Positions 27,582 through 35,054 of a stretch of DNA of 57,848 nucleotides are shown here, one piece after another. Position numbers and translations under genes: made by a program. The notes below the pieces were generated by a model that was not told the DNA's origin, did no database searches, and saw nothing but the letters and a program-made list of their open reading frames with translations. Within the stretch, counting starts at the first letter, position 1, and the number at the start of each line of letters is the position of its first letter. The stretch is from Microthrixaceae bacterium (lineage in GTDB: Bacteria; Actinomycetota; Acidimicrobiia; Acidimicrobiales; DATDAH01): assembly GCA_020637195.1 (NCBI GenBank), contig JACJWK010000021.1, positions 1 to 57,848 on the forward strand, given 5' to 3'.

Positions 27582-30106
27582 GGCGCCCCTCCGGTGACGT
27601 CGAGCTCGGCGTTGAGCCCGCTGACGGAGCCGGCGCCGACCACGAACACGGCCCCGTCCTCGTAGGTGGGGCGGCGGGCCAATACGCAGGCGCCGCTCGC
27701 CGGGTGCACAAGCACAGCCCGGTAGTTGTCCGGCGGCAGCCCGTCGATGCCGTAGGTGCAAATCGGCGGCGGTGACCGCAATTGCCGGCCACCCCGCTCA
27801 GGCGCACCACCACCACCCAGGCGCCGGCGACAGGGGCCCCGTCTCGATCGGCGACGGTGCCGGCCACCGACCCGACGGCGGCGTCGGGCTCGGGTCGACG
27901 TTCGCGGGCGAGACGACCGGGGTGGCCTGGGCCAGACCGTCGGCGGCGCGGTCGTCGAACCACTCGAAGCAGTGCGCGCCCGTCGTATCACCACGCCAGC
28001 AGGTACCGCCCGCAGAACGGCAGGCCGTAGCCCCAGTGGGTTGGTGAGCGCCGCCCGGGCGAACGAGAGGTCGTCGGCCCGCAGGGCGACGACCAGGCTG
28101 TGGGGGCCGCCGCGCCCGCACCCGACCGGTCAGCGCAGTGCCGCCCGGAGCGCGGGACGGGCCGGCAGCGCCGCGTCGGCCACGGTGGCGCCGCCGGCGG
28201 CGACCGTGACGGCGGTCGCCGAGCCCGGGTCGGGCACCCCGCCCGAGAACCGCGCGTCGTGGGCGCCCGACCGGTCGAGGTAGGCCACCAGGTGGGAGCC
28301 GGGCTGGAGGCCGGCGAGGGTGAACGAGCCCGACGCGTCGGCCGGGGCGCCGCGCTCGATCGCCCCGGTGCCCGGATCGAGGGCCAGCGCGTAGGCGCCC
28401 GCCACCGGCGCTCCGCTCGTGGCGTCGGTGACCGTGCCGGTGACGGCGCCGGTCCGGGCCTCGAGCTCGCCGTCGCCGATCACCGTGCGCCCGCCGCCCA
28501 CCGCGAGGAGATCGGGGGCCCCGAGGAAGCCCGGCTGATGGTCGTCGGTCGGCCCGAGGGCGTAGGCGAGGTGCGCGCCGGCCGGGACCGGCGTGGTGTA
28601 CCGCCCGTCGTCGTTGGCCACCGCCCCGCCGTCGAGCGAGAAGTCGGCGGGGTCGAGGATCGCCACGAGGGCGCCGGGCAGGACGCCGCCCGGCGCGCCG
28701 GTCACCCGGCCGGTCACGCCGTCGCCGGACACCGCCACCGGCGGCAGGGCGTCGCCCATCTCGCCGGGCTGGTCGCCCCGCGCCTCCTCGTCGCCGAGGC
28801 CGAGGCGTCCGTCGAGTTCCCGCCCAGCAGCGCCGTGCCGTCGTCCAGCAGGGCACAGGTGCTCCCGCGTGCGCTCAGAGCGGTGGCCGCGCGCCCGGTG
28901 CCGAGGTCCACGGCCGGGAGCGCGTCGCCCATCTCACCGGGACTGTCGCCCCGGTCGCTGGTGTCCCCCAGGCCGAGCTGGCCCTCGTCGTTCGCGCCCC
29001 AGCACCGCACGGATGCGTCGTCGAGCAGGGCACAGGTGTGGACCGCGCCCGGCGCGACCGCGACGGCCTCTCGGCCCGTGCCGAGGTCGACCTCGGGGAG
29101 CGAGTCGCCCATCTCGTTGGGCTGGTCGCCTCGGTACCCGCCCCCGCCGAGGCCGAGCTGGCCGAAGGTGTTGTACCCCCAGCACTTCACCGCTCCACCG
29201 TCGAGGAGGGCGCACGTGTGCAGCCCGCCGGCCACGAAGCTCGAGACCGTGCGCCCCGTCCCGAGGTCGACGGTGGGCAGGGCGTCGCCCATCTCACCGG
29301 GCTCGTCGCCCCGGAACTCGTCGTCGCCGAGTCCGAGCTGCCCGCTGCGGTTGTAGCCCCAGCACTTCAGCGAGCCGTCGTCCAGCTGCACGCAGACGTG
29401 CGACCGGCCGGCGGTGATCGCGGTCGCGGTGCGACCGGTGCCGAGGTCGACGGCGGGCAGGGCGTCGCCCATCTCCCCCGGCTGGTCACCGCGGTCGGTG
29501 GTGTCACCGAGGCCGAGCTCGCCCTCACCGTTGTCGCCCCAGCACTTGACCGTGCCGTCGTCGAGCAGCGCGCACGTGTGGTAGCGGCCGGCGGCCACGG
29601 CGGTCGCGGTGCGCCCCGTGCCGAGGTCGACGGTGGGCAGGGCGTCGCCCATCTCACCGGGCTCGTCGCCCCGCCACTCCACGGTCGCCAGGCCGAGCGT
29701 GCCGAAGTCGTTGCGACCCCAGCACTTGACCGACCCGTCGTCGAGCAGGGCGCACATGTGCTCGTTGCCGATCGTGACCGCGGTGGCGGTCCGCCCCGTG
29801 CCGAGGTCGACCGTGAGCAGGTGGGCCCCATCTCCCCAGGTCATCCGGGTGCTCCTCGTCTCGAGGCCGAGCTGCGCGGTCGTTCTCCCCCAGCAGCTCA
29901 CGGCCGTCCCCAGCAGCCCGCAGCTCTGGTGCTCGCCGGCGGCAGCGCAGCGCGTTGACAGGGACGCCGGGGCGAGATGGTGGCGCCACCGCCGGGCGGC
30001 AGTGCGGCCCGGTGGCCAGCGCAGAGGCGACGGCGATCGCGACGGACCGCGACGGGGCGCCGGTCACCGCCGTGCACCGTGCTGGTGCCGCCCGTCGACG
30101 TCCCAT
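27578..30106 (-). pseudogene. Secreted RCC1-repeat protein, copy D (first of the tandem run), frameshifted at both ends
   Basis: ATG 30106 has a GGGGAG Shine-Dalgarno and a hydrophobic stretch (VAIAVASALATG). Frames shift between about 29990 and 29830, in the first blade. Blades 2-6 are clean (29830-28850), with units such as RYHTCALLDDGTVKCWGDN. The seventh blade is shifted near 28820. Carboxypeptidase-regulatory-like repeats follow in one clean frame to 28133 (TGTVTDATSGAPVAGAYALAL), where a TGA appears that I take to be frameshift-induced. Family sequence continues in other frames (SLVVALRADDLSFARAALT, AVGSVAGTVADRDGAPVAGA, IDGLPPDNYRAVLVHPASG) to the end ELDVTGGAP at 27578. Its TGA overlaps copy C's ATG. 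Confidence 0.75.
28740..29930 (-). repeat. RCC1 coding repeat array, copy D
   Basis: Seven direct repeats with an exact 180-base period over much of the array (for example the gcgtcgcccatctc phrase at about 29102, 29282, 29462 and 29642). Confidence 0.85.
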
Positions 30107-30217
30107 CGCTCCCCTGACCCCGAGTGCCGTGGGCGGTGAGACCCTACTCCCAGCCGCCCGCGTCGCCGGTCACGAAGCGGCCGGTGAGCGGCCCCGACCC
30201 CGCTCCCGAGGCCCCGC

Positions 30218-30721
30218 TCAGTCGCCCTCAGGGGCCACGGACTGCTGGCGCACGACCCGCTCGAGGATGCCGAGCGTGGCCTTCAGCGCCGACAGGGGCA
30301 CGACCGGCCAGTGGGGCTTGAGGCCCTCGTCGATCGCGGCCCAGTCGTAGAGGGAGGTGACCGTGGTGGTGCCGTCGTCGTTGGGTTCGAGCCGGTAGCC
30401 GTAGTAGTGGCCGAGGCTCGGGAAGCCCGGTGCGGACACCTCCCAGGTGAGGAAGCGGTCCTGCTCCCACCCGGTCATGGTCACGGTGACGTCGTACTTG
30501 CCCAGTGGGATGTCGCCGAGCGCCTCACGGTCCATGTGGATCACGAACTCGTCGCCCTCCTGGGTGGCCGGCTCGCCGGTGAAGTCCTGGAGCATCCCCG
30601 ACGCGTCGATGGCGACGTGGCCCGCCGGCGAGCTGACCACGGCGAAGATCGTCGCTGCGTCGAAGGGAAGCACCCGGGACACCTCGTACCGCTCGATCGT
30701 CGCTTCGTCCTCGTCGGCCAT
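30218..30721 (-). CDS. SRPBCC (START/polyketide cyclase-like) family protein
   Basis: 167 residues from ATG 30721; a 15-residue longer start is possible but adds an Arg-rich stretch outside the fold. The pattern RYEVSRVLPFDAATIFAVVSSPAGHVAIDASGM, then LTWEVSAPGFPSLGHYYGYRLEP and a final amphipathic helix, is the helix-grip fold that binds hydrophobic ligands. The ligand and role are not evident. It lies 111 bases upstream of RCC1 copy D on the same strand, so the RCC1 run could be transcribed from its promoter. Confidence 0.85.
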   Translation of the reverse strand: MADEDEATIERYEVSRVLPFDAATIFAVVSSPAGHVAIDASGMLQDFTGEPATQEGDEFVIHMDREALGDIPLGKYDVTVTMTGWEQDRFLTWEVSAPGFPSLGHYYGYRLEPNDDGTTTVTSLYDWAAIDEGLKPHWPVVPLSALKATLGILERVVRQQSVAPEGD

Positions 30722-30780
30722 GGCCGGATCTTGACAGGTCCGGGACCGACGGCGCTCGGGCGGCACCCCGCCGGGCGGCG

Positions 30781-30786
30781 TAGGGT
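30781..30786 (+). promoter_or_regulatory. -10 element (TAGGGT) for the YVTN-repeat gene
   Basis: TAGGGT fits TAnnnT and ends 8 bases before the GTG at 30794, predicting a leaderless transcript. The identical hexamer precedes the genes at 46630 and 54021. Confidence 0.45.
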
Positions 30787-30793
30787 GCGCCGG

Positions 30794-32155
30794 GTGCCCG
30801 GCCCCTCCCGGTCCCGGTCCCGCCGTGTCCTCTCGGTCGGCCTCGTCGGCCTCGCCGCGACGAGCCCGCTCCTGGCGGCCCCCGCCGATCCGGTGGCGGC
30901 GGCCACCACGCCGGTACCCACCGCCTACGTCGCCGCCGAGCGCGACGGCACGCTCACCCCGGTGGACCTCACCACCCTCACCGTCGGCGAGCCGGTGGGC
31001 ACGTCGGCCTTCCCCAACGGGGTCGCCGTCACGCCGGACGGCTCGACCGCCTACGTCACCGCCCGCGCCGCCGGGCGGGTCAACGTGGTCGACCTCGTCA
31101 CGAACCAGCCCGTCGACACCATCGACGTCGGCCGCCAGCCGGTGGGCATCGCCATCACCCCCGACGGCACGACGGCGCTCGTCAGCGACATCGCCGACGA
31201 CACCCTGACCCCGATCGATCTCGCCACCGGCGCGGTCGGGACACCGCTCCCGACCGACCGCTACCCCATCGCCACCGCGGTCACCCCCGACGGCGCCGTG
31301 GCGTACACCGCGAACCTCGTCGCCGGCACCGTCACGCCGTTCGACCTGGCCGACGCCACCCCGGGGCCCTCCATCGCGGTCGGGTCGGGGCCCACCGACC
31401 TGGCGGTCACGCCCGACGGCGCCACCCTGCTCGTCGTCGACGGGACCGACGACACGGTGACCCCGATCGACGTGGCCACCGGCGTGGCCGGCGACGCGGT
31501 GCCCGTCGGCGCCGGCGCCAGCGACGTGGCGATCAGCCCCGACGGCGACGTCGCGCTCGTCTCGGGCCGCGACGCGGGCACCCTCACGCCGCTCGAGCTG
31601 ACGACGATGACCACGGCACCGGCCATCCCGGCGGGACCGACCCCCGGCGAGGTGGCCATCGACCCCGCAGGCGAGCTGGCGCTGGTGTCGAACCGCAGCG
31701 CAGGCACGGTCACGCCCGTCGACCTATCCACAGGGAGACGCCGGCCCGCCCTCGCGGTGGGCGACACGCCCGCCGGGATCGCGATCACGCCGGACCGGGC
31801 GCCCGTGGCGCCTGGCGGTGACCGAGGTCGAGCCGAGCGGCGTGGCCCACCTCGACGCGTCGGCCTCGTCCGTCGCCCACGGCACGGTGGACCGCTACGT
31901 GTGGGACTTCGGCGACGGCACGCCGACGCGGACCACGGAGTCGGCGCGGACGACCCACGCCTACCCTCCGGCACGTACACGGTGACCCTGCGGGCCGTGA
32001 GCTCAGCCAGCACGAGCACGGCGCGCGTGTTCACCGGCCGGACCATGTCGCGCAACGGCGGACCGAGCGCCGAGACCACCCGCACGCTCCGCGTCGACGT
32101 CGGCGCCGTCCCGACCGCCCCTCCCCGGGTGGCCACCCCTCGCTTCACCGGGTGA
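30794..32155 (+). CDS. Secreted YVTN/YncE-like beta-propeller protein with C-terminal PKD domain (two compensating frameshifts)
   Basis: About 453 residues from GTG 30794. The N-terminal RRVLSVGLVGLAATSPLLAAPADPVAAA is a signal peptide. Repeats of about 42 residues follow (PNGVAVTPDGSTAYVT, PVGIAITPDGTTALVS, and so on) forming a YVTN-type propeller. After VGDTPAGIAITPD the frame slips near 31812 and returns near 31970; between them another frame reads LDASASSVAHGTVDRYVWDFGDG, the PKD signature. With both slips corrected, an Ig-like PKD domain closes the protein. It is divergent from the SRPBCC gene and convergent with the epimerase. Function is unknown; such propellers are usually extracellular binding proteins. 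Confidence 0.8.
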   Translation: MPGPSRSRSRRVLSVGLVGLAATSPLLAAPADPVAAATTPVPTAYVAAERDGTLTPVDLTTLTVGEPVGTSAFPNGVAVTPDGSTAYVTARAAGRVNVVDLVTNQPVDTIDVGRQPVGIAITPDGTTALVSDIADDTLTPIDLATGAVGTPLPTDRYPIATAVTPDGAVAYTANLVAGTVTPFDLADATPGPSIAVGSGPTDLAVTPDGATLLVVDGTDDTVTPIDVATGVAGDAVPVGAGASDVAISPDGDVALVSGRDAGTLTPLELTTMTTAPAIPAGPTPGEVAIDPAGELALVSNRSAGTVTPVDLSTGRRRPALAVGDTPAGIAITPDRAPVAPGGDRGRAERRGPPRRVGLVRRPRHGGPLRVGLRRRHADADHGVGADDPRLPSGTYTVTLRAVSSASTSTARVFTGRTMSRNGGPSAETTRTLRVDVGAVPTAPPRVATPRFTG

Positions 32156-32186
32156 TCCCTCGCGGGCCGTGACCGCGGCCGGCGCT

Positions 32187-32202
32187 CAGGACTGGTGTCC
32201 TG
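32187..32202. terminator. Small hairpin between convergent genes
   Basis: CAGGAC-TGGT-GTCCTG forms a 6-bp stem with a 4-base loop, placed between the stops at 32155 and 32229. No U-tract is seen, so this is a weak candidate. Confidence 0.35.
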
Positions 32203-32228
32203 CCCGGTGGCACGGGTTCGGCGGGACG

Positions 32229-33218
32229 TCAGCCGGAGGCCTCGGGCACCCGACCGATCGCCCGGAGGTAGGCGACGACGTCGCGGAAGGTCTCGTCGAG
32301 CGGGCGGAGGGTCACGCCGAACCGGGCGAGCGAGCCCTCGTCGTCGAGGGGCACGCCCGTGGCCATGACGAGGGCGGCCTCCTCGGTGAGCATCGGCTCC
32401 TCACCGGTGTCGGCGGCCAGGGCGGCGAGGTCGCGGGCCAGCGCCAGGATCTCCTCGTGGGTGACCTCCTGGTGGGCGACCGGGCGGCCGACGGCCCGCT
32501 CGAGCGCGTCGACCCACTCCCGCCAGGTCACGAAGTGGCCGCCGGCGAGGACCCGCGGGACGTGCTCGTCGTCGGTGGCCACCCGGGCCAGCAGCTCAGC
32601 GAGGTCGCGCACGTCGATGACCGTCGTCCCGCTGGGCGGCACCAGCATCATCTGGTCGAGCGCCGAGAGCACGGCGCTGAAGCTGTTGATGAGGTCGGGG
32701 GCGTCGGGGCCGTAGACGCCACCCGGGACGACGATGGTGATCGGGGCCCCGTCCTGCTGCCACGAGCGCAGCAGGAGCTCGGCGGCCACCTTCGTCGCGC
32801 CGTACGTCGAGGTCGCGTCGACGAGGGGGCTGTCGAGCGTGATGCTCGACGCGTCGGTCGGCGTGTACGCGGTGACGGACGAGGTGTAGACGACGCGGCC
32901 CACCCCCGCCTCCAGCGCGGCGCCGACCACCGTGCGGACACCCACGAGGTTGGTGTCGGTGGCGGGGCCGCCGCCCCCGACCCCGATCTGGGCGGCGGCG
33001 TGGATGACCACGTCGCAGCCGTCCACGGCGGCGCGGGCCGCGGCCGGGTCGGTCATGTCGCCGATCACGATCTCGGGCTCGACCCGGAGGGCACCGAGCG
33101 ACCCGGCGATCCGAGCCGGGTTGCGCACGAGGGCGCGCACGTCGTGGCCGGACGCGACGAGCGCGGCGGCCGTGTGGGACCCGACGAAGCCCGTGGCGCC
33201 CGTGACGAGGACCCTCAC
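32229..33218 (-). CDS. NAD(P)-dependent epimerase/dehydratase family protein (extended SDR)
   Basis: 329 residues. The N-terminal VLVTGATGFVGSHTAAALVASG is the extended-SDR nucleotide-binding motif, GDMTD binds the adenine side, and the catalytic motif YxxxK is present in STYGATKVAAE. The best general match is the dihydroflavonol-reductase/3-beta-hydroxysteroid-dehydrogenase-like group acting on an alcohol or ketone. The GTG start lies 27 bases from the end of the upstream carboxymuconolactone-decarboxylase-family gene, so they form a two-gene operon. The substrate is unknown. Confidence 0.85.
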   Translation of the reverse strand: MRVLVTGATGFVGSHTAAALVASGHDVRALVRNPARIAGSLGALRVEPEIVIGDMTDPAAARAAVDGCDVVIHAAAQIGVGGGGPATDTNLVGVRTVVGAALEAGVGRVVYTSSVTAYTPTDASSITLDSPLVDATSTYGATKVAAELLLRSWQQDGAPITIVVPGGVYGPDAPDLINSFSAVLSALDQMMLVPPSGTTVIDVRDLAELLARVATDDEHVPRVLAGGHFVTWREWVDALERAVGRPVAHQEVTHEEILALARDLAALAADTGEEPMLTEEAALVMATGVPLDDEGSLARFGVTLRPLDETFRDVVAYLRAIGRVPEASG

Positions 33219-33245
33219 CGCGTCACCGCCGTCGGGTCAGGCTCG

Positions 33246-33665
33246 TCAGCCACGGGCCTCGTCGGCGCCGTCGTCGGGAGGCCCGGGCTCACCGTCGGCG
33301 GTCCAGGTGGCGATGACCTCCTCGGTGGCCAGCACCAGGCTGGACACGTTCGGGTAGCCGGCGTACGGGGCGAGCATGATCAGGGTCTCCCGGAGCTCGT
33401 CGGCGCTCAGCTCCCGGTTGCGCAGCGCCGCCCGGGCCTGCACGTTCCACGTGTCGACGTGGCCGTTGGCGGCGATGACGCCCATCAACAGGAGCCGCCG
33501 AGAGCGCAGGTCGAGGACGTCGCGGCCCCACACCTCCGCGAAGAGGGTCGACACCATCACGTCGTTGAAGGGGAAGCTGCCCTCGGGCAGGTCGACCACG
33601 TCGCCGGCGTACACCTTGCGCAACATGGCTCGACCTCGTTCGAACGGGCTCTCGTCGTCGTGCAT
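33246..33665 (-). CDS. Carboxymuconolactone decarboxylase family protein
   Basis: 139 residues with the all-helical pattern FPFNDVMVSTLFAEVWGRD, LDLRSRRLLLMGVIAANGH and TLIMLAPYAGYPNV characteristic of the family. It lacks the CxxC pair of the peroxidase-like AhpD members, so it is closer to the 4-carboxymuconolactone decarboxylase type, which acts in aromatic-acid degradation. A GAGGAG Shine-Dalgarno precedes the ATG. It is the first gene of an operon with the epimerase. Confidence 0.85.
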   Translation of the reverse strand: MHDDESPFERGRAMLRKVYAGDVVDLPEGSFPFNDVMVSTLFAEVWGRDVLDLRSRRLLLMGVIAANGHVDTWNVQARAALRNRELSADELRETLIMLAPYAGYPNVSSLVLATEEVIATWTADGEPGPPDDGADEARG

Positions 33666-33812
33666 CCGTCACTCCTCGTCGCCGGCGCACCGCCCGGTGC
33701 CGCACGACACCGCCGTCGGAACCTGACACATCTCCTCGCCGGCATCAACCAGAGGCATCGAGCAGGGTTTCGCGGCGCCACCCGGCATCGTCACCAGCGC
33801 CGACCCGTCCCT

Positions 33813-33828
33813 GCGGGCGTTCGCCCGC
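33813..33828 (-). terminator. Hairpin downstream of the CYP51/TetR operon
   Basis: GCGGGCGTTCGCCCGC is a perfect inverted repeat (7-bp arms around TT) 17 bases past the stop of the TetR gene. It probably ends the operon running from 38030 to 33845. No other gene lies in 33666-33844. Confidence 0.5.
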
Positions 33829-33844
33829 CGGTGAGCACCCGGCC

Positions 33845-34489
33845 TCAGGACGAGGCGGCGTCGAGGTAGGCGGCGACGGCGTCGATCAGCCCCCGGACGC
33901 CCTCCTCGGGGTCGTGGTGGCCGGGCATGTCGGCCTCGAGCCGCAACCCGCGCATGGCCGCCGGGATCAGGGTGCGGAGTCGCCGCAGCGTGGCGTCCGA
34001 CACCGGAAGGTCGCGGAAGAGGTCCACCCACGTCGCCTGCCACACCTCGGTCATCCGCTCGGCGGCCGCCGCCGTCCGGGGGAAGTCCCGATCGAGGGTC
34101 TCCTGGTCGCGCGGCAGGGCGAGACGCAGGTTCTCCACCGCGCGGGCGGCGGGCCGCGCGTAGCCGTCCCACTGGCGGCGGATCAGCACGCTGACGCGCT
34201 CGTGCAGCGACGTCGGCGTCCCCGGCGGCGCGAAGTCGGCGGCCTCGAGCAGCTCGGTCATGTTGTCGAAGACCGCGGCCCACACGCCGTCGGTGTCGCC
34301 GAACTGGTGCTGGATGGTCCCCCACGTGACGCCGGCCTGCTTGGCGATCAGGTTGGCGCTGGCGCCGGCCGGGCCCTCGTGGGCGAGGGTGTCGATCGCG
34401 ACCGCCAGCAACCGCCGACGCGACTCGATGCCCCGCTTGTTCAGTCGCGTGCCCTGGGCACTGAGGCGGTCGGAGGTCCCGGCGCGCAT
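33845..34489 (-). CDS. TetR family transcriptional regulator
   Basis: 214 residues. The N-terminal DNA-binding domain contains ESRRRLLAVAIDTLAHEGPAG and the HTH segment NLIAKQAGVTWGTIQHQFGD. The C-terminal ligand-binding domain is variable. It is the last gene of the operon containing the unknown protein, CYP51-ferredoxin and the NTF2-like protein (8 bases after the NTF2-like stop), so it may autoregulate that operon in response to a lipid or steroid-like ligand. A candidate operator is the TAGAG-CTCTA palindrome at 38030-38041; this link is inference. Confidence 0.85.
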   Translation of the reverse strand: MRAGTSDRLSAQGTRLNKRGIESRRRLLAVAIDTLAHEGPAGASANLIAKQAGVTWGTIQHQFGDTDGVWAAVFDNMTELLEAADFAPPGTPTSLHERVSVLIRRQWDGYARPAARAVENLRLALPRDQETLDRDFPRTAAAAERMTEVWQATWVDLFRDLPVSDATLRRLRTLIPAAMRGLRLEADMPGHHDPEEGVRGLIDAVAAYLDAASS

Positions 34490-34496
34490 CGCAGGG

Positions 34497-35054
34497 TCAG
34501 GTCGGGAGGTCCCAGATGCCGACCGGCGCCTTGTGCACGGGGTAGAGCCCGTTCTGGCCCTGGATCAGCGGGCGGCTCATGCGCTCCATCATCCCGTCGC
34601 TCAGCTTGCCGAGCTGCATGAGCTCGATGAACAGCGCGGCGGCGTTGCCGTAGTCGAACCAGTCCCGCTGCCAGTCCCACTGGTGGTTCCCGCCGTAGTG
34701 GAACCACGAGCCGCCGATGCCGGCGATCTCGTAGGGGGTGCCGTCCTCACGGGTGCCGCCGGCCACCTGCTTCCAGAAGCCGACGAAGTAGCCCTGCTCG
34801 GGGTCGATGATCTTGGCCTGGTACGGGTACTCCCACCCGCCGAGCCCGGCCATCTCGGCGCCGAGCGCGTACTCGCGGATCTCGTCGCGGCCGATGGCCA
34901 TGAACTCGGTGTCGGGACCGTAGTTCCAGCCGTAGGTCGCGTCCTTCGTGTACATCTCGGCCATCACGGTCCAGTCGCCGAGCGCCTCGGCCTTCTTGTT
35001 GGCCGCGAGCCAGCGCTCGACGGTCTCCTCGATCTCCTCACGGGGGTAGCTCAC
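34497..35054 (-). CDS. NTF2-like family protein in the CYP51 operon
   Basis: 185 residues from GTG 35054, which overlaps the CYP51-ferredoxin stop (GTGA). The N-terminus has REEIEETVERWLAANKKAEALGDW followed by MYTKDATYGWNYGPDTEFMAIGRDEI, the NTF2/SnoaL-like cone fold. Aromatic residues are abundant later (WFHYGGNHQWDWQRDWFDYG). The M. tuberculosis cyp51 neighbourhood also contains an NTF2-fold protein (Rv0760c), so an association with sterol or steroid-like substrates is plausible. Catalytic activity is not evident. Confidence 0.8.
   Translation of the reverse strand: MSYPREEIEETVERWLAANKKAEALGDWTVMAEMYTKDATYGWNYGPDTEFMAIGRDEIREYALGAEMAGLGGWEYPYQAKIIDPEQGYFVGFWKQVAGGTREDGTPYEIAGIGGSWFHYGGNHQWDWQRDWFDYGNAAALFIELMQLGKLSDGMMERMSRPLIQGQNGLYPVHKAPVGIWDLPT

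Noticed and set aside
23700..29900. Regular direct repeats that could suggest a CRISPR array.
   Set aside because: The 180-base unit encodes RCC1 blades, is far too long for CRISPR repeats, and no cas genes are present.
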